The notes under the pieces were generated by a model. The model saw only the letters and a list, made by a program, of their open reading frames with translations. It did not search any database and was not told the DNA's origin. Below, piece after piece: positions 16,446-24,723 of a DNA stretch of 64,000 bases. This stretch comes from Allonocardiopsis opalescens (GTDB lineage Bacteria > Actinomycetota > Actinomycetes > Streptosporangiales > Streptosporangiaceae), in the NCBI RefSeq assembly GCF_003002095.1, contig NZ_PVZC01000001.1, positions 930,001-994,000 of the forward strand, read 5' to 3'. A program made the translations under genes and the position numbers. How positions within the stretch are numbered: the stretch's first letter is position 1; the number at the start of each line of letters is the position of its first letter.

Positions 16446-16925
16446 CGCATCACGGCTCTGGCCGTCCACCGGAGCGAGCGCAAGCCCTCCAGCGCCCCTG
16501 TGGACAAGCCCATCCGCGGCGCCCGGTTGTCCACAGCCCGCCGCCGCCGCGATGGCGCCGCCCTGGCCGCCGCGGCATTCTCGAACCGTGGCGGTCACGT
16601 TGCCGCCTACCAGGTCCTGTCAGGGGAGGGAGAGCCGATGCGCGCTGGTTCCCCCGCACGCACCCGCAGTGGCCTGGACGCCCGAGGGCCGTCGACGCGA
16701 GTCGGCGGGGCTTCACGGGAAGCACGGTCCCGGCCAGCCGGGGCCGTTGTTGACAACGAAACGATGGCCAGTGGCGTACCACGGCGACGTGACCGTCCAC
16801 CATCATCCGCAGACCAGTCCGCAGTCAGCATCCCGGCCCACGGCGGGCCGCCGTCCCCGAAACGGAGGTGAGGCCCACGGCCTCCATCCCACCGGGCCGC
16901 CTCCGCAGACAGGAGGCGAACCCCC
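16446..16925. other. 480-bp spacer with TTGTCCACA-type sites and a TTGTTGACAA palindrome
   Basis: No gene is evident. Near 16499-16541 two inverted DnaA-box-like nonamers occur (TGTGGACAA and TTGTCCACA), about 23 bp apart. GTTGTTGACAAC, a perfect 12 bp palindrome apart from its centre, lies at 16746-16757 and resembles the GntR sites near 49.7 and 51.3 kb. The nonamers resemble the end of the dispersed repeat found in the right half of the window. Confidence 0.45.
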
Positions 16926-17762
16926 TCACACCACCGGAACCGGAGAACCCTCGGTCCGGTGCTTACTCCCCACCGGAATCACCAGGGGAGTCCCGGCCAC
17001 CGGATCGGTGATGACCCGTGCCTCCAAGTCGAACACCTCGGCCAGCAGCCGCTCGGTGATCACCTCGCTCGGCGGCCCCTGCGCCACGATCCTGCCCTCG
17101 CGCATCACCACCAGCCGTCCGGCGTAGCGCGCGGCCAGATTGAGGTCGTGCAGGACCATCACGACCGTCCGGCCCAGCTCGGTGTGCAGCCGCTCGATCA
17201 GATCGAGCACGTCCACCTGATGGGCGAGGTCGAGGAAGGTCGTCGGCTCGTCCAGCAGCAGCAGGTCGGTACCCTGGGCGAGTGCCATCGAGAGCCAGGC
17301 CCGCTGCCGCTGGCCGCCGGACAGCTCGTCCACACCGCGCTCGGCCAGGTCCAGGATGCCGGTGAGCCGCAGCGCCTCGTCCACCGCCGCCTCGTCGTCG
17401 GACGACCACTGCTGGTACCAGTGCTGGGTGGGGTGGCGCCCGCGCGCGACCAGGTCCGCGACGGTGAGGCCGTCAGGCGCCTGCGGCGACTGCGGCAGGA
17501 TGCCGAGCACCCGCGCCACCTCGCGGGTTGGCCGCCGCCGGATCTCGGCTCCGTCGAGCAGCACCCGGCCGGCGTGCGGGCGCAGCAGCCGCCCGAGCGC
17601 GCGCAGCAGGGTGGACTTGCCGCAGCCGTTCGGGCCGATGACGGCGGTGATGGTGCCGTCGAGCACGTCCAGGTCCAGGCCGTCGACGACGATGGTGTCG
17701 TCGTAGCCCAGGCGCAGGCCCTCGGCGTGCAGTCGCACCTGCGGAGGGGGCGGCTCGGTCAT
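16926..17762 (-). CDS. Iron-siderophore ABC transporter ATPase (FecE type)
   Basis: 278 residues: Walker [10 protein letters not shown] at 43-51, Q-loop LPQSPQ, signature LSGGQRQR, Walker [14 protein letters not shown] and H-loop VLHDLN, all intact. This is the cytoplasmic ATPase that would power the two FecCD-type permeases upstream. The ATG at 17762 overlaps the stop of the preceding permease gene (ATGA), so all three are one leftward operon driven from the iron-box region near 20.0 kb. It belongs with the receptor lipoprotein encoded divergently. Confidence 0.95.
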   Translation of the reverse strand: MTEPPPPQVRLHAEGLRLGYDDTIVVDGLDLDVLDGTITAVIGPNGCGKSTLLRALGRLLRPHAGRVLLDGAEIRRRPTREVARVLGILPQSPQAPDGLTVADLVARGRHPTQHWYQQWSSDDEAAVDEALRLTGILDLAERGVDELSGGQRQRAWLSMALAQGTDLLLLDEPTTFLDLAHQVDVLDLIERLHTELGRTVVMVLHDLNLAARYAGRLVVMREGRIVAQGPPSEVITERLLAEVFDLEARVITDPVAGTPLVIPVGSKHRTEGSPVPVV

Positions 17763-18853
17763 GCGCTGGCCTTCCGGTTGCGGAGGACGAGGAGGTAGAT
17801 CAGGTAGGCGGCTCCCAGGCTGCCGGTGATGATTCCGACGGGCAGCTGGAAGGCACCGAACAGGCTGCGGGCGGCGAGGTCGGAACCGCAGGTCAGTACC
17901 GCTCCCACCAGAGCGGAGGCGAGCAGCGGCGGCCGGTGGCCGCCGGCGAGCCGCAGCGCGATCTGCGGGGCGGCCAGCGAGACGAACAGGATCGGTCCGG
18001 CCGCGGCGGTGCCGATGGCGGCCAGCAGGATGGCGAGCAGCAGCAGCACGGAGCGGTCGCGGTCGAGCCGCACGCCCAGGCCGCGCGCGGTGTCGTCGTC
18101 GTGGCCGAGCGCGTCGAGCGAGCGGGCGCCCAGCAGCGCGAGCGGCACGAGGACGGCCAGCGCGATCGCCACCGGGACGGCGTTCTCCCAGGTACGGGCG
18201 TTGAGGCTGCCGGTGATCCAGACGAGTGCCCGTCCGGCGTCGGTGACCTCGCCCCGGGTGAGCAGCCACAGGGTGACGTTCATCAGCACCGCCGACATAC
18301 CGACGCCGATGAGCAGCACCCGGTAGCCGTCGATGCCGCGCCGCCAGGCGAGCAGGTACAGGACGCCGCCGGCCAGCAGCCCGCCGGCCAGGGCGGCGAG
18401 CGGCACGCCGAGCTGGGCGAGCAGTCCGCTGACGGCGCCGTAGACGCCGCCCGCGACCGCGATCGCCACGACGGCGACGCTGGCGCCGTGGGTGACGCCG
18501 AGCAGGTCCGGGCTGGCCAGCGGGTTGCGCATGATCGTCTGGGTGATGGCGCCGGACATGGCCAGCGCCGCACCGACCAGCGCGCCGGTGGCCGCCCGCG
18601 GCACCCGCACCTGCCAGACGGTGAACTGGTTGTCGGAGCTGAGCCCGAGCGCGGTGGCGATCACGTCGGCTGCCGGGACGTCGCTGTGGCCGATCAGCAG
18701 GCTCGCCAGCAGCGTGCCGAGCAGCGCCAGCGCACCGAGCACGACGGTGGCCGCGCCGCGCAGGCGCAGGACGGCCGAGAACGGGCCGATCCTGACCACC
18801 AGGCGCCCGCGGCGGCGCACGGGCGCCCCTGGGGCGGAGGCGAGGAGGGTCAT
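17759..18853 (-). CDS. Iron-siderophore ABC permease (FecCD family), second subunit
   Basis: 364 residues with about nine to ten membrane helices and FecCD hallmarks: the [23 protein letters not shown] segment, [16 protein letters not shown], and [12 protein letters not shown] near the C-terminus, where the ATPase docks. It overlaps its neighbours at both ends by four bases. With the other permease it would form the heterodimeric channel for Fe(III)-siderophore import. The frame upstream of 18853 is open far beyond the gene but is not protein-like, so I keep the ATG at the overlap. Confidence 0.93.
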   Translation of the reverse strand: MTLLASAPGAPVRRRGRLVVRIGPFSAVLRLRGAATVVLGALALLGTLLASLLIGHSDVPAADVIATALGLSSDNQFTVWQVRVPRAATGALVGAALAMSGAITQTIMRNPLASPDLLGVTHGASVAVVAIAVAGGVYGAVSGLLAQLGVPLAALAGGLLAGGVLYLLAWRRGIDGYRVLLIGVGMSAVLMNVTLWLLTRGEVTDAGRALVWITGSLNARTWENAVPVAIALAVLVPLALLGARSLDALGHDDDTARGLGVRLDRDRSVLLLLAILLAAIGTAAAGPILFVSLAAPQIALRLAGGHRPPLLASALVGAVLTCGSDLAARSLFGAFQLPVGIITGSLGAAYLIYLLVLRNRKASA

Positions 18854-19917
18854 AGCCGGACGAGCCTCCTGCGGCGGACGAGCGCGATGAAGAACGGCGC
18901 CCCGATGATCGCCAGCACGATGCCGACCTGGAGCTCGCCGGGCGGCGCGACGACCCGGCCGATCACGTCGGCGGCCACCAGCAGCGCGGCGCCGAGCAGC
19001 GCCGAGTACGGCAGCAGCCAGCGGTAGTCGGCGCCGGTGATCCCGCGGGCGAGGTGCGGCACGATCAGACCGACGAAGGCGATCGGCCCGCAGGCGCCGA
19101 CGGTGACCCCGGTGAGCAGGGTGATGGCCAGCAGTCCGACCACCCGCGCCCGCCCCACCCGGTGGCCCAGCGAGCGGGCGACGTCGTCGCCGAGGGCCAG
19201 CGCGTTCAGGGCGGGTCCGTTGGCCAGCGCCAGCACCACGCCGACCAGCAGGAAGGGCAGCATCTGCGGCAGGATCGCGGGGTCGCGCCCCACCAGGGAG
19301 CCGACCCGCCAGAACCGGAAGGACTCCATCGTCTGCTGGTCCATCAGCACGATCGCCGAGACCAGCGAGTAGGTGAGCCAGCTGACCGCGGTACCGGCCA
19401 GCGCCAGGCTGAGCGGGGTGGGGCCGCGGCCTCGGGTGGATCCGACCAGGTAGACGGCGACGGCGGCCAGGGCCGCCCCGGCGAAGCCGAACCAGGCCAG
19501 GCCGAGCAGGTCGGTGACGCCCAGCAGCGCGATGCACAGCACCACCGCCAGCGCCGCGCCGTGGGTGACGCCGAGCAGGCCGGGGTCGCCCAGCGGATTG
19601 CGGGTGTGGCCCTGCATGAGGGTGCCGGCCAGGCCGAGTGCGGCGCCGGCCAGCAGTCCGAGCAGGGTGCGCGGGAGCCGGATCTCGTGCACGATCACGT
19701 CCGCCTCGGGGCCCGCCGTGGAGGTGAGCGCCTGCCACACCGTGCCGGGGGAGAGCGGGTTCGTGCCGACCGTGACGCTCGCCACTACCGCGGCGGCCAG
19801 CGCGGCCAGCAGCACCAGCAGCCCGACCGCCCGACGCCGCCGCCGGGCGCCCGTTTCGGGCGGCCCCGCCGCGACGGCCGCCGCGGCCGGGGGTGTCGCG
19901 GTCGTCGGGGTGGTCAC
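18850..19917 (-). CDS. Iron-siderophore ABC permease (FecCD family), first subunit
   Basis: 355 residues. After a short Ala-rich N-terminus the first helix begins at about residue 31. Family motifs: [21 protein letters not shown], then [16 protein letters not shown], and [13 protein letters not shown] near the C-terminus. First gene of the leftward import operon; the start at 19917 lies 67 bp from the nearest iron-box-like 19-mer at 19984-20002, consistent with DtxR/IdeR repression when iron is plentiful. Confidence 0.93.
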   Translation of the reverse strand: MTTPTTATPPAAAAVAAGPPETGARRRRRAVGLLVLLAALAAAVVASVTVGTNPLSPGTVWQALTSTAGPEADVIVHEIRLPRTLLGLLAGAALGLAGTLMQGHTRNPLGDPGLLGVTHGAALAVVLCIALLGVTDLLGLAWFGFAGAALAAVAVYLVGSTRGRGPTPLSLALAGTAVSWLTYSLVSAIVLMDQQTMESFRFWRVGSLVGRDPAILPQMLPFLLVGVVLALANGPALNALALGDDVARSLGHRVGRARVVGLLAITLLTGVTVGACGPIAFVGLIVPHLARGITGADYRWLLPYSALLGAALLVAADVIGRVVAPPGELQVGIVLAIIGAPFFIALVRRRRLVRL

Positions 19918-19983
19918 TCGGTTCCTTCCGGGCGCGGCGGACGGGTGGCGATGCGGGCGGTTGCTCTTTACGGTACGGCCTGA

Positions 19984-20022
19984 TTAAGTTTGCCACGCCT
20001 AAGTTAGGTTCGGCTAAGTGGC
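19984..20022. promoter_or_regulatory. Two iron-box-like 19-mers (IdeR/DtxR type) in a divergent promoter
   Basis: TTAAGTTTGCCACGCCTAA (19984-20002) and TTAGGTTCGGCTAAGTGGC (20004-20022) resemble the actinobacterial iron box (TWAGGTWAGSCTWACCTWA); the first is the better match, the second fits mainly in its left two-thirds. They begin 20 bp apart, two helical turns, and sit between the permease and receptor genes. Confidence 0.65.
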
Positions 20023-20069
20023 CCGCGGGGTATCGGCGGCGGGCGGCTGGAATGTGAGTGGGTTCGGCT

Positions 20070-21164
20070 ATGTACAGCACGCAACGCGCCCGCCGGGGCG
20101 GCTCCGGCGCACGCCGGATCGGCCTGGGCCTGGCCGCGGTCACGGTGTCGGTCGCACTGGTCTCCGCCTGCGGCGGCGGCGCCGAGGGCACCGACCCCGC
20201 GTCGGTCACCCCGGGCCCGGACGGCTTCCCCCGCGTGGTCGAGCACGCCATGGGCGAGACGGTGATCGAGACGGCGCCCGAGCGGGTGCTCGCACTGGAC
20301 GCCACCTATGTCGACGCGGCTCTGGCCCTGGAGGCGACCCTCGTCGGCTACACCACCTTCGTGGCCGAGGACGAGCCGCTGCCCGCGTACTTCGGCGAGG
20401 CCGCCGAGACCTACGCCGCCGACGCGCGCCCGGTGGGACTGCTCACCCAGGCCGACCCCGAACTGGTCGAGCAGACCGACCCCGACCTGATCCTGTCGGC
20501 CCGGGTCCGCGACGAGCAGGGCTACGACCAGTTCTCCGCCATCGCGCCCACGGTCTACTCAGAGGAGACCGGCGCCACCTGGAAGGAGAACCTGCTGCTG
20601 GCGGGCGAGGCGCTGGGCCGCGAGGAGCAGGCGCAGCGGCTGGTCTCCGACTTCGAGGCACGCGCCCAGGCCATCGGCGACGCCATCCGCGAGCAGGAGG
20701 GCGGTGCCCCCACCGTCTCGATCGTGCGCTTCGCCGGCGACGCCGACGGCGTGCGGTTGTACTCGCGCAACTCCTACATCGGCGTGATCCTGGACGATCT
20801 CGGCCTGCCGGCCCCCGAGGGCCAGGCCGAGACCGAGGACATCGTCACCTACCACAGCCCCGAGCGGATCCTGGACCTGGATGCGGAGCACATCTTCGTG
20901 GCCACCTACGCCGACGGCACCGGCGAGGTGGAGGCCGACCGCGAGCGCTATACCTCCAGCCCGCTGTGGGACCAGCTCCAGGGCGTCCAGCACGAGGTGG
21001 ACGACGCCTACTGGATCTCCGGTGTCGGCGTCATCGCCGCCAACCGGGTGTTGGACGACATCGCGGCCGAGTTCGGGGTCGACCCGGCGGTCGGCGGCGC
21101 GAGCGCGTCGCCCGGTGCCGGGCCGAGCGGGGAGCCGAGCGACGAGGCGTCGGCCGACGAGTAG
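20070..21164 (+). CDS. Siderophore-binding lipoprotein (FecB/FhuD type)
   Basis: 364 residues with a lipoprotein signal: twin-Arg-rich start, hydrophobic stretch, then lipobox LVSAC with Cys34 as the lipidated residue. The body is a type III periplasmic-binding-protein fold (RVLALDATYVDAALAL, DPDLILSAR, YWISGVGVIAANRVLDDI). It would be tethered to the outside of the membrane and hand ferric siderophore to the divergently encoded permeases. The C-terminus carries a ~30-residue Ser/Pro/Gly/Glu tail. I prefer the ATG at 20070 to an upstream GTG at 20058. The PLP decarboxylase gene follows after 77 bp. Confidence 0.93.
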   Translation: MYSTQRARRGGSGARRIGLGLAAVTVSVALVSACGGGAEGTDPASVTPGPDGFPRVVEHAMGETVIETAPERVLALDATYVDAALALEATLVGYTTFVAEDEPLPAYFGEAAETYAADARPVGLLTQADPELVEQTDPDLILSARVRDEQGYDQFSAIAPTVYSEETGATWKENLLLAGEALGREEQAQRLVSDFEARAQAIGDAIREQEGGAPTVSIVRFAGDADGVRLYSRNSYIGVILDDLGLPAPEGQAETEDIVTYHSPERILDLDAEHIFVATYADGTGEVEADRERYTSSPLWDQLQGVQHEVDDAYWISGVGVIAANRVLDDIAAEFGVDPAVGGASASPGAGPSGEPSDEASADE

Positions 21165-21241
21165 CGCACCGCCGCGGCGGGGAGGGGCGTCCGAACGCCC
21201 TGTCCCCGCCGTACGCGTGCCCGCACCAGGAAGGACCGCCC

Positions 21242-22573
21242 ATGGAGCTGCCCCGCTCGTTCGCGGGCGCCCCAGCCCGGCCGCTGTCGGCGCTGCCCCC
21301 GCCCGTGGTCGCGCGGGTGCGCGAGCTGGCCGGCGGCGGCGAGCCCGTCGCCGGCTACCTGTACGACCCGGACCTGGCCGCGCGGCGCGCGGCCGCGCTG
21401 CGGGCGGCGCTGCCCGGCTGGGCCCGCGTCTACTTCGCCCTCAAAGCCAACGGATACCCGCCGCTGGTCGAGCGGCTGGCCGGGGCGGTGGACGGCTTCG
21501 AGGTGGCGTCGGCGGCCGAGGCCGAGCAGGCGCTGGCCGCGGGCGGGCCGCGCCGGATCGCGGCCAGCGGCCCCGGCAAGTCCGAGGCGATGCTCGCCGC
21601 CCTGGCGCGGGCGCACGCCGAGGGACGCGGCCGGGTGGTCGTGAACGCCGAGAGCGAGCTGGAGCTGTACCGGATATCGGCCGCCGCCGGGGCGGTCGGG
21701 ACCCGGCTGCGGGTGGCGCTGCGGATCAACCCTGACCGGGTGGCGGTCAGCGGCGCGCTGGCGATGGGCGGTGTGCCGAGCCCGTTCGGGCTGCCCGAGG
21801 AGCGGGTCCCGGCCGCGGTCGCGCTGGCCCGGTCGCTGCCCGGTGTGGACCTGGCCGGCTTCCACGTGCACGCCGTCAGCGGGAACCTGGACGCCGCCGC
21901 GCACGCCGGCTACGTGCGCTCGGTGCTGGAGTGGTCGGCGGCTGCCGCCGCCCGCCACGGGGTGGCGCTGCGGCTGGTGGATGTCGGCGGCGGCCTCGGG
22001 GTGCCCTTCGAGGACGAGGACGCCTTCGACCTGGAGCTGTTCGCGTCCGAGCTGCGCCGGCTGCCCGACCCCGGGGTCGAGGTGGTCGTCGAGCCGGGCC
22101 GCTGGATCGCGGCGCCGGCGGGCTGGTACGCCGCCGAGGTCACCGATGTGAAGACCAGCTACGGCACCGCCTTCGCGGTGCTGCGCGGCGGTATCAACCA
22201 CTTCCAGCTGCCGGTCTCCTGGGAGCTGCGGCACAACTTCGCGGTGGTGCCGGTGCCGGACTGGCCGCCGGGGCGGCCCCGCCCCGAGGCGCGCGGCGTG
22301 CCGGTGACCGTGGTGGGGGAGCTGTGCACTCCGGAGGACACCCTGGCCAGGGACGTGACGGTGCCGCTGCTGCGGGCCGGCGACGTGGTGGTCTTCCCCA
22401 ACGCGGGCGCCTACGGCTTCGAGTTCGCCATGCCCGCCTTCCTGGGCCATCCGCCCGCGTTCCGGCGCTCGGTGCCGCCCACCGCGGCCCCCGGGTCCGT
22501 GGTGGGCGGGCGGCCGGCCGAGCCCGCCGCCCGGGCGGCGGGTGACGCCCGGTTCACGGGGGGTGCTCCTTGA
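21242..22573 (+). CDS. Type III-fold PLP-dependent decarboxylase (LysA/SbnH-like)
   Basis: 443 residues of the alanine-racemase/diaminopimelate-decarboxylase class: PLP lysine Lys68 in YFALKANGYP, HVHAVSGNLD, glycine loop DVGGGLGVPFE, VVEPGRWIA, and the active-site cysteine motif GELCTPEDTL. In siderophore loci this class is represented by SbnH of staphyloferrin B, which decarboxylates an amino-acid unit of an intermediate; here the substrate could be a free diamino acid or a citryl-amino-acid intermediate. The ATG at 21242 has AGGAAGG upstream. It sits between the receptor and a second pair of iron boxes. It is additional to the PLP fold-I decarboxylase at 24.7 kb, so the pathway appears to have two decarboxylation steps. 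Confidence 0.9.
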   Translation: MELPRSFAGAPARPLSALPPPVVARVRELAGGGEPVAGYLYDPDLAARRAAALRAALPGWARVYFALKANGYPPLVERLAGAVDGFEVASAAEAEQALAAGGPRRIAASGPGKSEAMLAALARAHAEGRGRVVVNAESELELYRISAAAGAVGTRLRVALRINPDRVAVSGALAMGGVPSPFGLPEERVPAAVALARSLPGVDLAGFHVHAVSGNLDAAAHAGYVRSVLEWSAAAAARHGVALRLVDVGGGLGVPFEDEDAFDLELFASELRRLPDPGVEVVVEPGRWIAAPAGWYAAEVTDVKTSYGTAFAVLRGGINHFQLPVSWELRHNFAVVPVPDWPPGRPRPEARGVPVTVVGELCTPEDTLARDVTVPLLRAGDVVVFPNAGAYGFEFAMPAFLGHPPAFRRSVPPTAAPGSVVGGRPAEPAARAAGDARFTGGAP

Positions 22574-22591
22574 CGGCCCTCTCGGGCCAAC

Positions 22592-22630
22592 TAAGGTAAG
22601 CATTGCCTGATTTGAGTTAGCCATACCTAA
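22592..22630 (+). promoter_or_regulatory. Tandem iron boxes driving the siderophore biosynthesis operon
   Basis: TAAGGTAAGCATTGCCTGA (22592-22610) and TTGAGTTAGCCATACCTAA (22612-22630) both fit the IdeR/DtxR consensus well. They begin exactly 20 bp apart, as in the pair near 20.0 kb. They lie 96 bp upstream of the GNAT start, implying Fe2+-dependent repression of the long operon from 22726. Confidence 0.8.
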
Positions 22631-22725
22631 GTAGCGGATGGATGCGTGGATCCGTCCGCAGTCGGCCGCGCCCCGCGTCCGGGAGGCAGCGCCGCGCGCC
22701 GCACGCACCTAGCGAAGGACCCGCC

Positions 22726-23316
22726 ATGACCCATGCCGAGCTGACGCCCATGCGCACCGCCGCACCGCCGCAGGCCGCCGTCGAGTACACGCACCTCGAC
22801 GGCGAGGAGGTCGCCGGCGACCCCACCCCCTGGGCGGCGCTGTACGCCGAGGTCTACGCCGGTGCGGCGCACCTCGCCGACCACCGCGACCCGCCCTTCG
22901 CCGCCCGCCTGGCGCACAGCGCCGCCCGGCCCGGGTTCCGGCTGACCGCAGGGCACGTCGGCGGGGAGCCCGCCGGTTTCGTCTACGGATACACCCTCGG
23001 GCCCGACACCGGCTGGTGGCGCGGCCTGGACCCCGAGCCCGACCCCGGCTTCGTCCAGGAGTGGCCCGGGCGCACCGTGGCGGTGTGCGAGGGCCTGATC
23101 CTGCCGCGCTTCCGCGGCCTGGGCCTCACCGGCACCGCCATGGCCGCCTTCCTGACCGGCCGCACCGAGGAGCGCGCCGCCGGGCTGGTCGCGGAGTCCA
23201 ACGAGCACGCACTCTCCGTCTTCCTCCGGCACGGGTGGATGGCCGTCGGCACCACCGTCCCCTATCCCGGCTGGCGCCGGCACACCGCCATCGTGCTGCC
23301 GCTGCGGGCCCGCTGA
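22726..23316 (+). CDS. GNAT-family N-acetyltransferase in siderophore operon
   Basis: 196 residues with a GNAT core: VAVCEGLILPRFRGLGLTGTAMAAFL contains the acetyl-CoA pyrophosphate loop (RFRGLGLTGTA), and a C-terminal ESNEHALSVFLRHGWM stretch matches the family's last helix and strand. It is much shorter than IucB/RhbD siderophore acyltransferases, so its role as acylator of the hydroxylamine is inferred from position. First gene after the tandem iron boxes; ATG at 22726 has GAAGG upstream. It is followed three bases later by the aminotransferase gene. Confidence 0.82.
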   Translation: MTHAELTPMRTAAPPQAAVEYTHLDGEEVAGDPTPWAALYAEVYAGAAHLADHRDPPFAARLAHSAARPGFRLTAGHVGGEPAGFVYGYTLGPDTGWWRGLDPEPDPGFVQEWPGRTVAVCEGLILPRFRGLGLTGTAMAAFLTGRTEERAAGLVAESNEHALSVFLRHGWMAVGTTVPYPGWRRHTAIVLPLRAR

Positions 23317-23319
23317 CCC

Positions 23320-24723
23320 GTGGCCGACTCCGCGATGCTCAGCTCCGACGTCGACCAGGCGTCCGCCCCCGTACCCGACCGCGCCGCGATGCGCGGCATC
23401 CTGGACCGCCAGGAGCGCCGCGAATCCGCCGCGCGCACCTACGCCCGGCGCTTCCCCGTCGTCCCCGTCCGGGCGCACGGCATGACCGTCGAGGGCGCCG
23501 ACGGCCGCTGCTACCTGGACTGCCTGTCCGGCGCCGGCACCCTCGCCCTGGGCCACAACCACCCGGTGGTGGTCGACGCCCTGCGCAAGGTGCTCGACTC
23601 CGGCCGGATGCTGCACACCCTGGACCTCGCCACCCCCGAGAAGGACGACTTCACCGACGCGCTGCTGGCCGGCCTGCCCCGCGCGTTCGCCGAGCGGGCC
23701 CGCGTCCAGTTCTGCGGCCCGGCCGGCACCGACGCGGTGGAGGCGGCGCTCAAGCTCAGCCAGACCGCCACCGGCCGCGGCGGCCTGCTCGCCTTCACCG
23801 GCGCCTACCACGGCATGACGCTGGGCGCGCTGGCCGTCTCCGGTGGCGTCGCCGCCAAGGAGCCGGTCACCGGCATCGCCGCCGACGTCACCCGGCTGCC
23901 CTTCCCCTACTCCTACCGCTGCCCGTTCGGCATCGGCGGCGAGCAGGGCGAGCACGTCGCCGCCGAGTACGCCGCCCGGCTGCTCGACGACCCCTCCGGC
24001 GGCGTCACCCCGGCGGCGGCGCTGCTGGTGGAGCCGGTGCAGGGCGAGGGCGGCGTGGTGCCGGCCCCCGACGGCTGGCTGCGCCGCCTGCGCGAGCTGA
24101 CCGCCCGGCACGGCACCCTGATGATCGCCGACGAGGTGCAGACCGGCGCCGGGCGCACCGGCGCCATGTGGGGCGTGCAGCACTCCGGCGTGCTGCCCGA
24201 CATCATGGTCATGTCCAAGGCCATCGGCGGCGGGCTCCCGCTGGCCGTGATCGCCTACCGCGACGACCTGGACGTGTGGCGCCCCGGCGCGCACGCGGGC
24301 ACCTTCCGCGGCACCACCCTGGCGATGGCGGCCGGAGCCGCCACCCTGCGCTTCATCGCGGCCGAGCGGCTGGCCGAGCGCGCCGCCGAACTGGGGGAGC
24401 GGATGCTGGCGCGGCTGCGCGAACTGCGCGGGCGCTTCGCCTCGGCCGGCGACGCCCGCGGCCGCGGCCTGATGCTCGGCCTGGAGATCGTGGACCCGTC
24501 GGGGGAGCCCGACGCGCTCGGCGCGCTGCCCGCCGCCCCGCTGCTGGCCAGGAGGGTGCAGGCCGAGGCGCTGCGCGCCGGTGTCATCGTGGAACTGGGC
24601 GGGCGGCACGATGCCGTGGTGCGGCTGCTGCCGCCGCTGACCATCACCGACGAGGAAGCGGACCGCGTGCTGGCCGTGCTGGCCGACGCGATCGGGACCG
24701 CGGAGCGGAGAACGCTGCGATGA
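23320..24723 (+). CDS. Diaminobutyrate-2-oxoglutarate aminotransferase
   Basis: 467 residues, class III PLP aminotransferase: GAGTLALGHNHP, CGPAGTDAVEAALKLS, AYHGMTLGALAVSG, ADEVQTGAGRTG, and PLP lysine Lys300 in SKAIGGG. Closest in kind to RhbA/Dat, which convert L-aspartate-4-semialdehyde and glutamate to L-2,4-diaminobutyrate. It forms a pair with the decarboxylase that follows (ATGA overlap), the standard route to 1,3-diaminopropane for schizokinen/rhizobactin-type siderophores. The start is a GTG at 23320 with weak ribosome binding; an ATG at 23335 is possible, and coupling to the GNAT stop four bases before may compensate. Confidence 0.92.
   Translation: MADSAMLSSDVDQASAPVPDRAAMRGILDRQERRESAARTYARRFPVVPVRAHGMTVEGADGRCYLDCLSGAGTLALGHNHPVVVDALRKVLDSGRMLHTLDLATPEKDDFTDALLAGLPRAFAERARVQFCGPAGTDAVEAALKLSQTATGRGGLLAFTGAYHGMTLGALAVSGGVAAKEPVTGIAADVTRLPFPYSYRCPFGIGGEQGEHVAAEYAARLLDDPSGGVTPAAALLVEPVQGEGGVVPAPDGWLRRLRELTARHGTLMIADEVQTGAGRTGAMWGVQHSGVLPDIMVMSKAIGGGLPLAVIAYRDDLDVWRPGAHAGTFRGTTLAMAAGAATLRFIAAERLAERAAELGERMLARLRELRGRFASAGDARGRGLMLGLEIVDPSGEPDALGALPAAPLLARRVQAEALRAGVIVELGGRHDAVVRLLPPLTITDEEADRVLAVLADAIGTAERRTLR

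Noticed and set aside
18854-20305. N-terminal extension of the second permease to 848 residues
   Set aside because: It is the out-of-frame shadow of the first permease; the ATGA overlap at 18850-18853 gives a natural start.
20018-21241. N-terminal extension of the PLP decarboxylase
   Set aside because: Shadow of the receptor lipoprotein gene in another frame.
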